Source of the DNA: UBA2210 sp036825195
GTDB taxonomy: Bacteria; Desulfobacterota; Syntrophia; Syntrophales; UBA2210
NCBI GenBank assembly: GCA_036825195.1
Contig: DAISYQ010000001.1
Span: forward strand, 124,001 to 188,000
Length of the DNA: 64,000 nucleotides
Reading direction: 5' to 3'
The translations under genes and the position numbers were made by a program. Of the stretch, positions 15,310-24,533 are shown piece by piece; the first letter of the stretch is position 1; each line of letters starts with the position of its first letter. The notes beneath the pieces were generated by a model, which saw nothing but the letters and a program-made list of their open reading frames with translations, was not told the DNA's origin and ran no database searches.

Positions 15310-15427
15310 TCCGCGTATACCCGGACAGAGAACCGTCAACCCTGCTTGCATTTCGCTCGTCCGTGGCAACCCGTCATGAGGAACGGATAGCCCATTACGG
15401 CTGGTATCTCCAAAAAAGGAGTGAGAT

Positions 15428-16177
15428 ATGGGAATACGCATCAAGATACTGTCAGGCTTTCTCATTCTGTCAACCATGCTACTGGTCGCCGGGGTATGGT
15501 CGATATATGAATTGAGTACCATCGGTATATCGGTCCAGAAGATCCTGGATGAGAACTACAAAAGCGTCAATGCGGCGAAATCGATGATCGAGGCGCTTGA
15601 ACGGGAGGACAGCGGCATACTGCTCCTGCTCCTGGGCAAACGGGAGGAGGGACGGACCATCATAAACTCTGCCGATGAGTCATTCCGGAAGGCATACGAG
15701 ACAGCGCGCAGTAACATCACTATTCCGGGAGAGAAGGGCTATGTCGACGAAATTATGAATACCTACGATACATACAGAAATCTGTGGCGCCAATCCGTCG
15801 TTGGAACCGCACGTGAAGGAGATTTAAACTGGTATCTCCGCGAGGTCCACTCGGCGTTCCTGAAGGTAAAGCTCACCACTCAGGACCTCATGACGCTCAA
15901 TGATAAAACAATGTACCGCACAGCGTCCAATCTGGAAAGCAGGGGCCATCGGGCAACCATGCCGGGGATCATTGCCGTCGTCTCAGCGTTCATATTTGCG
16001 ATTATCTTCAGTTTTCTGATTAATCTCTTTATTGTAAACCCCATTATCAGACTCACCGATGGTATACAGGATTACCTCGACTCTGGAAAACAGCTTGATG
16101 TGAAGGTCGAAACCAAAGACGAACTGGCAGACCTGGTTTCTTCGGTCGAAAACCTGATCGCCCGATCGAAGGCATGA
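15428..16177 (+). CDS. Membrane sensor protein with HAMP domain, no output domain
   Basis: 249 residues. One TM (residues 8-28), a helical extracytoplasmic region of the four-helix-bundle type (about 30-175), a second TM (about 180-203), then a HAMP domain (NPIIRLTDGIQDYLDSG..., ELADLVSSVENLI). It stops right after HAMP: no kinase, methyl-accepting or cyclase domain follows. AAGGAG lies before ATG 15428. It ends 10 nt before the trkH start, so the two are co-transcribed. It might pass a signal to the upstream kinase or to TrkH; this is inference. Confidence 0.75.
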   Translation: MGIRIKILSGFLILSTMLLVAGVWSIYELSTIGISVQKILDENYKSVNAAKSMIEALEREDSGILLLLLGKREEGRTIINSADESFRKAYETARSNITIPGEKGYVDEIMNTYDTYRNLWRQSVVGTAREGDLNWYLREVHSAFLKVKLTTQDLMTLNDKTMYRTASNLESRGHRATMPGIIAVVSAFIFAIIFSFLINLFIVNPIIRLTDGIQDYLDSGKQLDVKVETKDELADLVSSVENLIARSKA

Positions 16178-16187
16178 GAAAACTTCC

Positions 16188-17627
16188 ATGAGACTACCTA
16201 TCATTCTCAGATACATCGGGGTCGTCTTGCTGCTCAATGCGGTCTTTCTCTTCATTGCCGCTGTGATATCTTTTTTCAACAGAGATTCGGCCCTTTTCCC
16301 ACTCGGGTACACATGCCTCATCGCGTCGCTCTTTGGCGTGTTTCCCTTCATCTTTGTCCCGCCGACGGAAGAGATTACCAATAAGGAAGGATTCACCATC
16401 GTCGTGTCGAGCTGGCTGCTCTCCTGCCTGATCGGTACGATCCCCTATGTTCTCTGGGGAGGTGAATTTACCTTTACGAACGCATGGTTTGAGAGCGTCT
16501 CCGGATTTACCACCACCGGCTCTTCCATCCTGACCGACATAGAGGCGCTTCCAACGGGTCTTCTCTTCTGGCGCTCGGCTACTCACTGGATCGGCGGGGT
16601 GGGGATTATCATCTTTGTCCTGTCGGTTTTGCCTTCGATGGGCAAGGTAGGGATGGTCCTCTACCGCACGGAGATCTCTCCTCTTGCAGCCGCCAACTTC
16701 AGGTACCGAACTACAAAGACCCTGCAGATTATCATGCTCATCTATGTAGGACTGACGGCACTGGAGACCCTGGCACTGACGGTCTGCGGGATGACCCTAT
16801 TTGATGCGATCAACCACTCCTTCGCCACCATCGCCACCGGAGGATTTTCGACAAAGAACCTGAGTATCGCCTATTACGGAAGCGAGGCAATCGAAACGGT
16901 AATCATGATCTTCATGGTCCTGTCGGGGATCAATTTTGGCCTTCTTTTCGTGGCCCTTCTGGGAAACATACGGGCCCTGTGCAGGTCGACCGTTGTCCGA
17001 TTTTACCTGACTGCCCTTTTCGCCGGGATTGTTCTGACGGTTTTCAATATTCATGGGACGGTGTTTTCAGGATGGCTGGAGTCTCTTCGATATGCGGCGT
17101 TTCAAGTCATCTCCATCGGCACGTCAACCGGCTTTGCGACTACCGACACCACCCTCTGGCCCCCCTTTGCTCAATTGCTGATCCTGTTTTTCACCCTCCA
17201 ATGCGCGTGCAGCGGATCCACATCGGGAGGCATCAAGGTTGACAGGTCTGTTTTGCTCTGGCACGCAATACGGAAAAGGATCACAAAGTTTGAACATCCC
17301 CACGCCATCGTGAAGGAGAAGATAGATTCGGTAACGATCGATGAAGATATCCTTGAGGCCAGCCTCCTCTATGTCCTGTTGTACATCCTCGTTGTATTTG
17401 CGTCGAGTCTCATGATATGCGGCATGGGGATTGATATTATGACCGCCTTTTCCGCGTCGGCAGCCGCCATGGGAAATGTGGGACCCGGGTTCGGCATGGT
17501 CGGCTCGGCGGGTAATTTCAGCCTCATACCTGCACTGGGCAAATGGATCCTTACCGGCGATATGCTCTTGGGCCGACTTGAGATATTCGGTCTGCTGCTG
17601 TTTTTCCTGTTAAAGAAATGGAAATGA
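16188..17627 (+). CDS. trkH: Trk-type potassium uptake protein
   Basis: 479 residues, the expected length for the K+-translocating membrane subunit. The four selectivity-filter repeats are visible: SGFTTTGSS (about 105), FATIATGGFS (about 217), STGFATTD (about 316) and MGNVGPGFG (about 428). About ten TM segments. No TrkA/RCK partner lies beside it, but the next gene is a transporter with RCK_C-like domains. Start ATG 16188 follows the HAMP gene by 10 nt and has no good Shine-Dalgarno sequence, so coupling is likely. Confidence 0.93.
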   Translation: MRLPIILRYIGVVLLLNAVFLFIAAVISFFNRDSALFPLGYTCLIASLFGVFPFIFVPPTEEITNKEGFTIVVSSWLLSCLIGTIPYVLWGGEFTFTNAWFESVSGFTTTGSSILTDIEALPTGLLFWRSATHWIGGVGIIIFVLSVLPSMGKVGMVLYRTEISPLAAANFRYRTTKTLQIIMLIYVGLTALETLALTVCGMTLFDAINHSFATIATGGFSTKNLSIAYYGSEAIETVIMIFMVLSGINFGLLFVALLGNIRALCRSTVVRFYLTALFAGIVLTVFNIHGTVFSGWLESLRYAAFQVISIGTSTGFATTDTTLWPPFAQLLILFFTLQCACSGSTSGGIKVDRSVLLWHAIRKRITKFEHPHAIVKEKIDSVTIDEDILEASLLYVLLYILVVFASSLMICGMGIDIMTAFSASAAAMGNVGPGFGMVGSAGNFSLIPALGKWILTGDMLLGRLEIFGLLLFFLLKKWK

Positions 17628-17663
17628 AACACCTTGCGGAAAAACCTTCTTTTGTATTTCATA

Positions 17664-17692
17664 TTGACCGGCATCCTTCCGGACATTATAAT
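17664..17692 (+). promoter_or_regulatory. Sigma-70 promoter of the SLC13 transporter gene
   Basis: TTGACC (17664-17669), 17-nt spacer, TATAAT (17687-17692). It leaves a leader of about 205 nt before the ATG at 17905. No known riboswitch was recognised in that leader. Confidence 0.7.
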
Positions 17693-17904
17693 GACAACCG
17701 TTCAGTAATACAGAGTAAGAAGTAAATCGGGACGTATTGCATGACGCCCACTGACATGGCATTGACCCCGGACATCGTTGTTGTCTCCTCCTCATCTCCG
17801 AGACACATCCCGTCGATGCCGTCATACTCTGTGTTCCGGCTTTGATCCTGTGGCCTTCGTAAAGAGAACGGCCTACGCATAATCGATTTCAGAGGAGTCA
17901 CATT

Positions 17905-19701
17905 ATGACCATGCAGATGGCCCTCGTTTTTCTGATCCTCGGCGTGACGGTGCTGTTCTTCGTTACCGATACGCTACGGGTGGATATCGTAGCCATTCTG
18001 GTGATGGTCACCCTTCCCTGGCTGGGGCTCGTGGAACCGGCGGAGGCATTCTCGGGGCTCGCCAGTAATGCCGTCGTAGCGGTGATCGCCGTCATGATCC
18101 TGGGGTACGGCGTGGATCGTTCCGGCGCCATCAACCGACTCGTACAGCCCATCATATCTACTGCAAGGGCCGATGAAAAACGTCTCATCGGCCTGATCAC
18201 CGTTACCGTGGGTCTGATCTCCGCCTTCATCCAGAACATCGGAGCCGCCGCCCTCTTCCTTCCAGCAATACTGAGGATCTCCAAGGGCACGGGCATGCCG
18301 GCGTCGCGTCTTCTGATGCCCATGGGATTCGCTGTCATCCTGGGAGGCAACCTGAGCATGGTCGGGTCAACCCCCCTCCTGATCCTGAACGATCTGCTGC
18401 GGCATGGCACATACCACGATTTCGGTCTGTTCAGTGTTACGCCTATGGGCATCGCCCTTCTCGGAGCCGGTGTGGTCTATTTTCTCCTATTCGGCAACCG
18501 TGTCCTCCCCGGCATGAAGGAGCGTGAAAAAAAACCGATCAGCATACAACGGAAGCTGATCGAGACATGGCACCTGCCCACCACCATCTACCACTGCGCC
18601 ATCCCGGCCAAGAGCCCCCTGGTGGGAAAAACCAGAGAAGAGGTCCAGATCCTGGCACAGTACCGGTTGAATCTGCTCGCCCTCGCACAGGGAGGTGACG
18701 TGCTCTATGCCCCCTGGAGGTACACACCCTTCGCCGCGGGGCAGCGACTGGCACTCCTGGGAAAACGGGAAGACCTGGACCGATTCGTTATCGATTACGG
18801 CCTGATGTACAGAGAAGACACCGCTCCCTTTGAAGATCTGGAAACTGCCGGGCAGGCCGGTTTTGCCGAACTGGTCATCCCCGTGAGGGCTCCCCTTATC
18901 GGAAAGACACTGCGCGAGATAGCTCTCCGCAAGACATACGGCGTCGAGCCGATCATGCTTCTCAGCGGCGAGCGGGAGCAGAGAGACAGCTTTGCTGACG
19001 AACCACTCCAGCCGGGAACCGCTCTGATCGTTCACGGCCGGTGGCAGCAGATTCGGGCCATGGTGGACAACACCAACTTCGTCCTCGTCACCCCTGTCGA
19101 AACCTCGGAGGCAGCACCGAAACAGCGACCGGTCACCGCACTGTTCTGCTTTGCCGGGGCAATTATCCTTACTCTTTCAGGGCTTCCGATTGCCCTCGGC
19201 CTCTTGACCGGAGCCCTGGCCATGATCCTTCTGCGGATTGTACCAATCGATGAGGCCTACCGCGCCGTTGACTGGCGGACGGTTTTCCTCCTGGCCGGTT
19301 TGATTCCCCTCGGTATTGCCATGGAGCATACTGGTGCGGCCCGGTACGTGGCCATCCGAATAGTGCAGCTGCTGGGACAAGGACACATCCTTTCCATCCT
19401 CTTCGCTGTCGGCATCATTACCACCATCCTTTCCCTCGTCATATCGAATGTAGCCGCCACGATTCTTCTGGTGCCCCTGGCGATGAGTATCGCAAACATG
19501 GCTGGCGTCGACCCCCGGGGCTTGGCGCTTCTGGTCGCCGTCTGTGCCTCCAACTCCTTTCTCCTCCCGACTCACCAGGTCAACGCACTCCTCATGTCTC
19601 CCGGGGGATACGGAACGGCGGATTTTATGCGTGCAGGCGGAGGACTGACGGCTATCTATCTGACGATTGTGGTGTTCTTTGTGTATCTATTGTATATATG
19701 A
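17905..19701 (+). CDS. SLC13-family anion/Na+ symporter with RCK_C (TrkA-C) domains
   Basis: 598 residues. The two transmembrane halves (about 1-195 and 405-598) carry the family signatures NAVVAVIAVMILGYGVDRSG, FIQNIGAAALFLPA and SNVAATILLVPLAM. Between them are two soluble TrkA-C-like domains (about 225-300 and 310-395; for example AIPAKSPLVGKTREE and IPVRAPLIGKTLREIAL), which usually bind small ligands and gate transport. The substrate is probably sulfate, a dicarboxylate or a similar anion; it cannot be told from sequence. Well-formed start with AGAGGAG before ATG 17905. Confidence 0.88.
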   Translation: MTMQMALVFLILGVTVLFFVTDTLRVDIVAILVMVTLPWLGLVEPAEAFSGLASNAVVAVIAVMILGYGVDRSGAINRLVQPIISTARADEKRLIGLITVTVGLISAFIQNIGAAALFLPAILRISKGTGMPASRLLMPMGFAVILGGNLSMVGSTPLLILNDLLRHGTYHDFGLFSVTPMGIALLGAGVVYFLLFGNRVLPGMKEREKKPISIQRKLIETWHLPTTIYHCAIPAKSPLVGKTREEVQILAQYRLNLLALAQGGDVLYAPWRYTPFAAGQRLALLGKREDLDRFVIDYGLMYREDTAPFEDLETAGQAGFAELVIPVRAPLIGKTLREIALRKTYGVEPIMLLSGEREQRDSFADEPLQPGTALIVHGRWQQIRAMVDNTNFVLVTPVETSEAAPKQRPVTALFCFAGAIILTLSGLPIALGLLTGALAMILLRIVPIDEAYRAVDWRTVFLLAGLIPLGIAMEHTGAARYVAIRIVQLLGQGHILSILFAVGIITTILSLVISNVAATILLVPLAMSIANMAGVDPRGLALLVAVCASNSFLLPTHQVNALLMSPGGYGTADFMRAGGGLTAIYLTIVVFFVYLLYI

Positions 19702-19768
19702 CGGCAAACACTTTCACGAAAGAATAAGAGATAACTCCTCTATCCGAAAAAAGGGAGGAAGAAGAATC

Positions 19769-20587
19769 ATGGCATTGATAACCATTACGGCTGGAATCGG
19801 TTGCGGCGGGTCTGAGATCGCTCGCCGCGTGGCCGAAGGGTTGGGAATACCGCTTTACGACGATGAAACGCTCCGGAAAGAATCCATCGCACTGGGTCTC
19901 TCCCCCAAGGAGTTGAAAAGTCTGGACGAGAAGGCGCCGGGTTTTTTAAGCCGCGTCCTCGAGCTGCATCCCCAGTCGTACCTGGAACTCCTCGAAGCGG
20001 TCATCTACGATGTATCCCACCGGGGAGACGGGGTCATCATAGGGCACGGAGCCCCGTTTCTCCTCCGTGATTTCGGATGCGCTCTCCACGTCAGGATCTA
20101 TTCATCGGAAGAAACCCGTCTGCAAAAAATTATCTCGTCCTACAAAATCGGCCGGTCGGCCGCCTTGAAAACCATCCGTGGCAGTGACAGCAGCAGAAGG
20201 GGATTCATGCATTATGCCTTTGGTATGGACTGGGATGATCCGGCGCTCTACGATCTTATTATCAACAGGGACAAACTCGGAACCGACGCAGCCGCCGATC
20301 TGCTGATCTCCGTTGCCCGGTCCGAAATCATCAACACCTGCAGTCTCCAGGCCATGGAAACGATGCAACGGTTCAGTCTGAAAAAGCTGGTCGAAACATC
20401 GGTTAAGAAGACAAGCCTTGGGGCAAAGAACATGCACGTCGAAGTGCCCGAAAGGGGCGTCGTCGTCCTCACCGGTCTCATCAATCCCCTGGAATCCAAG
20501 GATGCCCTGCTCGCTGCTATCAGGGCGGTCCCCGGAGTCACCGAGGTACGGGAAGAGCTGGCACCGGAGAAAATGCACGACATATAG
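19769..20587 (+). CDS. Cytidylate-kinase-like protein with C-terminal BON domain
   Basis: 272 residues from ATG 19769, chosen because GGGAGGA precedes it; an open frame extends upstream into the SLC13 gene. The N-terminal 200 residues match the cytidylate-kinase-like family: ITAGIGCGGSEIARRVAEGLG, IIGHGAPFLL, ARSEI. The P-loop lacks the catalytic Lys (G-x-G-C-G-G-S), as is usual in this family. Residues about 210-270 (VPERGVVVLTGLI, AAIRAVPGVTEVREEL) form a BON-type domain. Function unknown; possibly nucleotide sensing. It lies between the SLC13 transporter and the NtrC-type regulator. Confidence 0.8.
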   Translation: MALITITAGIGCGGSEIARRVAEGLGIPLYDDETLRKESIALGLSPKELKSLDEKAPGFLSRVLELHPQSYLELLEAVIYDVSHRGDGVIIGHGAPFLLRDFGCALHVRIYSSEETRLQKIISSYKIGRSAALKTIRGSDSSRRGFMHYAFGMDWDDPALYDLIINRDKLGTDAAADLLISVARSEIINTCSLQAMETMQRFSLKKLVETSVKKTSLGAKNMHVEVPERGVVVLTGLINPLESKDALLAAIRAVPGVTEVREELAPEKMHDI

Positions 20588-20721
20588 GTCCGGGGTATCG
20601 GTAGGTGCTCCGCCGAATGTGCAAATTCCCGTCTTCCATTCGATACCACGGTATCGCCCCTTCGGTATCATTGTATGAAAGCACACCGCTGATTTGTATC
20701 CGACGACATCACTTAAATACC

Positions 20722-20750
20722 TTGACAGAGGATCGGTCACATAATAATGA
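20722..20750 (+). promoter_or_regulatory. Probable promoter of the NtrC-type regulator gene
   Basis: TTGACA (20722-20727), 17-nt spacer, TAATGA (20745-20750). The -10 is weak, and a one-base shift (ATAATG) is possible. It leaves a leader of about 20-25 nt. Confidence 0.5.
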
Positions 20751-20777
20751 TTTTTTGCTATAAAAATAAATCCACCT

Positions 20778-22163
20778 ATGACGCATATGAAAAAGATACT
20801 GATTGTTGACGATGAACTGAACATGCTTCTTGTCTTGGAGGCCATGCTCAAGAAGGAGCACTACGAGGTCGCCACGGCATCCGATGGTCTTGAAGCGCTC
20901 GAAGTTCTCAAACATGACGATGTGGCCGTCGTTGTAACCGATCTCAAGATGCCGAAACTCGACGGCCTGGGCCTTTTGAGTAAGATAGAGAACGATTATC
21001 CCTCAATTCCCGTGATTGTAATTACCGCTCACGGCACGATCACGACCGCAGTTGAGGCACTGAAAAAAGGGGCCTTCGACTACATCACCAAACCCTTCGA
21101 TCAGGACGACCTGAAAAACGTTATCAGCAAGGCTTTTAAAACCAGGGCTCTGAATGAAAACGAACCGGCACTCTCATCCGATGAAATAGAGCGCCACGAT
21201 ATCATAGGCTCCAGCGAATGCATGGTGGAGATGTATGATCTTATCGGGAAAGTGGCTCCCACGGCTACGACGGTCCTGATTACCGGCGAAACGGGGACGG
21301 GAAAGGAACTCTTCGCCAACGCAATTCATAGAAACAGCCCGCGCAAAGACAATCCCTTTATTAAGATCAACTGCGCGGCTATCGCGGAAAATCTGCTGGA
21401 AAGCGAGTTTTTCGGCTTTGAAAAGGGGGCCTTCACGGGCGCCGTTTACAGAAAACCGGGCAGGTTCGAACTGGCCCATACGGGCACCCTGTTTCTCGAT
21501 GAAATTGGTGATCTGCCGAAGGATATGCAGGTGAAGATCCTCAGGGTGATCCAGGACCAGGAATTTGAACGGGTGGGTGGTCTGAGGACAATCAAGGTCG
21601 ATGTACGGCTTATTGCGGCTACAAACAAAACCCTCCTGGAAGAAGTGGAGGAGGGACGGTTCAGGGAAGATCTCTATTACAGGTTGAACGTATTTCCCAT
21701 CGATATCCCGCCGCTACGAGAAAGAAGGGGAGATATTGGTCCTCTTGCCGATTTCTTTCTCAAGAAATTCAATAAAAAACTTAACCGCAGGGTAGAGGGT
21801 ATCGACCCGGAGGTGGAAGATTTCTTCTCTCACTACGGCTGGCCGGGAAACATCAGGGAACTGGAAAACCTGATGGAACGGCTGGTGCTACTTGCCACGG
21901 GAGATATCATAACCATTGAAGATATTCCTGCAGATATTCGATTTTCCACTGCAACCGAATCCTCCGACAGTACCGCCGAATCCACGAAATCTTTCAAGAC
22001 TATTCTGAAAGACAAGACAGAACAGTTGGAAAAGGATATGATCGTGAGGGTTCTGAAAGAATGCAGCGGAAATGTCAGCAAAGCGGCCCTGCAACTGGGT
22101 CTCAGCAGGAGAGGGCTTCAGCTGAAGATGGCAAAATACAACCTGAAAAGACATGACTTTTAA
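20778..22163 (+). CDS. Sigma-54-dependent response regulator (NtrC family)
   Basis: 461 residues. Receiver domain with acceptor Asp55 (VVVTDLKMPKLDG) and conserved Lys (DYITKPFDQDD). AAA+ domain with Walker A GETGTGKELFANAI, the sigma-54-contacting GAFTGA loop (EKGAFTGAVY) and GTLFLDEIGDLP. C-terminal Fis-type helix-turn-helix (GNVSKAALQLGLSRRGLQLKM). ATG 20787 (MKKILIVDDE) is an alternative start. It activates sigma-54 RNA polymerase after phosphorylation. The nearest cognate candidates are the kinase at 13798 and the sigma-54 promoter at 13483; this link is inferred. Confidence 0.93.
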   Translation: MTHMKKILIVDDELNMLLVLEAMLKKEHYEVATASDGLEALEVLKHDDVAVVVTDLKMPKLDGLGLLSKIENDYPSIPVIVITAHGTITTAVEALKKGAFDYITKPFDQDDLKNVISKAFKTRALNENEPALSSDEIERHDIIGSSECMVEMYDLIGKVAPTATTVLITGETGTGKELFANAIHRNSPRKDNPFIKINCAAIAENLLESEFFGFEKGAFTGAVYRKPGRFELAHTGTLFLDEIGDLPKDMQVKILRVIQDQEFERVGGLRTIKVDVRLIAATNKTLLEEVEEGRFREDLYYRLNVFPIDIPPLRERRGDIGPLADFFLKKFNKKLNRRVEGIDPEVEDFFSHYGWPGNIRELENLMERLVLLATGDIITIEDIPADIRFSTATESSDSTAESTKSFKTILKDKTEQLEKDMIVRVLKECSGNVSKAALQLGLSRRGLQLKMAKYNLKRHDF

Positions 22164-22225
22164 TAACAAAGGCACTACATTGCCCGTGACAATCGTCCCA
22201 AAAGGCATGTGTCCTTATTGTATAA

Positions 22226-24403
22226 TTACCGTGGCCTTGCCTCGTAATAACTCGAAACGATAATATCGGCCCGACCCCGCAACCCCTGTATGATTTCATG
22301 TTCTATCGCCAGGACTTTCAGGATGAATCCAAAATCCTGATCAGGATCACGGGCAAGATTCCGGTCCTTCACGTCGGCTATCCGTTTTCGGTAATCCGAT
22401 TCAAGGAAGATCTTCAGGGCGGCGTTCTTCAGGGCCAGGCCATAGGTCAAATCAACAAGGACAACTCCCACGCCGGTGAGCGAAACCGGTACATCCCTAT
22501 ATCTCCTCGAACCAAGCCGTCTGCAATCCGATGGTATAGAAATCTCATCAACGCTCCTGTCGGCAGCATGTTCCAGTATGGAATCCAGTTGCTCCAGATC
22601 CACTTCTCCCGGGCCGATATACCGAGACAACGTTCCCGCTGTAAAAGCCTCAAGGCGAGCCCGATGGTTTGCCTCCGGCGCCAGTTTGAAGAAGGCGTCC
22701 CCCGCTATAGTCATGCCCCGTATTTTTTCGGTCCGCAGAAGGTATCTGAGATATTCCGCTATTTCGGTCTTTCCCGCTCCAGATTCTCCCCCGATTACCA
22801 CTACCATCCTCTTGTTCTTGCGCCGGGATTCGCCTATTCGCTCAATAAGGTACGGCAGCAGGCTCCTTGCAGCCTTTTCATGGTTTAGTTTGACCTGCGG
22901 AGGATCTCCCCGCCAGGTAAACACCGCCCGGTGATAGGCACGGTGGCGCACCACGCGGTTCTTCCGATTTTCTTTCGCGGTTTTGCAGAGAGAATCCAGT
23001 ATCTTCCCCTGGCGCTCTCCGATCGCCATCCACCTGAACGTGCCCAAGGCAAGTTTGCGTCCTTCGGAGGCGATCCTTTCCAAAGATCCTTCCTTCTGCA
23101 TGGTTCCGATCAGCTTTCGAGCGGCGCCACGCGGATCCTCGGGATCCACGACAATGGCCTCTTGACCGTTTCGTATCCATTTTGTTATGCCCGCCTTCTC
23201 GGAAATAACAACGGGGGCTGACGCCGCCATGGTCTCCGCAACACCCATGCCGAAAGGTTCCATGAGTTGCATGCCGATATAGGACAGGCAGTGGTGTTCG
23301 AGAATCGCGAGGATGTTCCAGGGTTGGCTTGGAAGCCTCACGACGTCGTCATCCGATAAACGGTACTGTGCAATCGTATTTTTAATGTCCTCTTCAACGG
23401 ATACTTCCTCCGGGAGAGGATCCTCGGGGGACCCTCCCACAAGCACCAGTTTTATCCCTTGCATAATCCGGGGGTTGAATCGCCGTGCCTCGCCAAAGAG
23501 TTTCACTACACCGGGGACATTCTTCGACTCGGAGAAGCGTCCGAAATAGATGAGATATCGTCCCGGGGTCAGACCGTACCGCTTGAGCATTTCGGGGTGA
23601 GGATCACTGACTATATCAAAAAAAGGGGTCCCAGCACCTGCCGGCATGACGGTATGAGGAAATTCATATCCATAATATTTTTTGAGTATATATGGTTCCC
23701 GCAGTGTGTTCGCGATCTCGAAATCGGCCCCCCGGAGGGCTGCCAGTTCAAAATCTTCCCGTATGCGGAAGTTGTACTGTCCATCGAACCACGTGCCAGT
23801 ATTATACTGGTCCAGACCGAGGGAGAGCACCTTGTTGATCCCCAGCGAATGAGGGATGACCACCACCGGTATCCCCAGTCGTTCCCCCGTTTCCACCGCA
23901 CAGGTCATCCCGTCCGCGTAGTGCCCCATCACGGCGTGGGCTCCGAAGAGGGATGCCACGGCGACTGTGCTCTCCGCCATTTCTGGAACAAGGGGATAGA
24001 TATCTTCCTTCCGTACAAACTCATTTCCACCCGCCCTGATCCGGACAAGCCACAGATTCTCCGTGAATCGCTCCACTCGCGGATAGGGATCAAAGTGCCG
24101 TGCTACAATAATCACCTTTCTCCCCTGTGATGCCCACGTCTTCGATACCTCCAGGACATAGTAGGTCTGCCCTCCCGTATCGGGGACACCGGCAGGGGGC
24201 GGGTCGCCCCAGTAACCATGGGTCGAAACCATCACGATCCTGCTGGCACGTTTCGGAGTCCTTCTCCTGAGAGAAACAGGGATCTCGTTCTTACGGAATA
24301 GTCCGAGGTATTCCCGAAGAAGATCCATAGTAATGCCATACCGCAGGGCCAGTGTCTCAAGTCTCCGCCCATCCGCAATGTCTCTCTCAGAGGTCATAAC
24401 CAT
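22226..24403 (-). CDS. Sucrose-synthase-like GT4 glycosyltransferase fused to a uridine-kinase-like domain
   Basis: 725 residues from ATG 24403 (AGGAGG upstream; ATG 24397 has better spacing). Residues about 50-480 are a GT-B glycosyltransferase of the sucrose synthase/sucrose-phosphate synthase group: STHGYWGDPPPAG, PDTGGQTYYVLE, VIPHSLG, FGRFSESKN, EPFGMGVAETMAASAPVV. From about 530 a P-loop kinase begins (VVVIGGESGAGKTEIAEYL) with VVLVDLTYGLAL and RKRIADVKDRNLARDP, like uridine kinase/phosphoribulokinase. This suggests one protein that both phosphorylates a substrate and makes a glycoside such as a sucrose-like or mannosylfructose-like sugar. Single gene, convergent with the NtrC-type gene, divergent from an SDR gene. 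Confidence 0.82.
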   Translation of the reverse strand: MVMTSERDIADGRRLETLALRYGITMDLLREYLGLFRKNEIPVSLRRRTPKRASRIVMVSTHGYWGDPPPAGVPDTGGQTYYVLEVSKTWASQGRKVIIVARHFDPYPRVERFTENLWLVRIRAGGNEFVRKEDIYPLVPEMAESTVAVASLFGAHAVMGHYADGMTCAVETGERLGIPVVVIPHSLGINKVLSLGLDQYNTGTWFDGQYNFRIREDFELAALRGADFEIANTLREPYILKKYYGYEFPHTVMPAGAGTPFFDIVSDPHPEMLKRYGLTPGRYLIYFGRFSESKNVPGVVKLFGEARRFNPRIMQGIKLVLVGGSPEDPLPEEVSVEEDIKNTIAQYRLSDDDVVRLPSQPWNILAILEHHCLSYIGMQLMEPFGMGVAETMAASAPVVISEKAGITKWIRNGQEAIVVDPEDPRGAARKLIGTMQKEGSLERIASEGRKLALGTFRWMAIGERQGKILDSLCKTAKENRKNRVVRHRAYHRAVFTWRGDPPQVKLNHEKAARSLLPYLIERIGESRRKNKRMVVVIGGESGAGKTEIAEYLRYLLRTEKIRGMTIAGDAFFKLAPEANHRARLEAFTAGTLSRYIGPGEVDLEQLDSILEHAADRSVDEISIPSDCRRLGSRRYRDVPVSLTGVGVVLVDLTYGLALKNAALKIFLESDYRKRIADVKDRNLARDPDQDFGFILKVLAIEHEIIQGLRGRADIIVSSYYEARPR

Positions 24404-24533
24404 GTTCCTCCTCTGTGACCATCTCGTTGCAATTGTCCAGTAAATGATATATTTGTCAAGCAGAAAGGCACAAACCGGATGTATGAATAAGGAAACTGGA
24501 ACAGAAATTGTCAGCACGAAAAGGGGGAACCAC

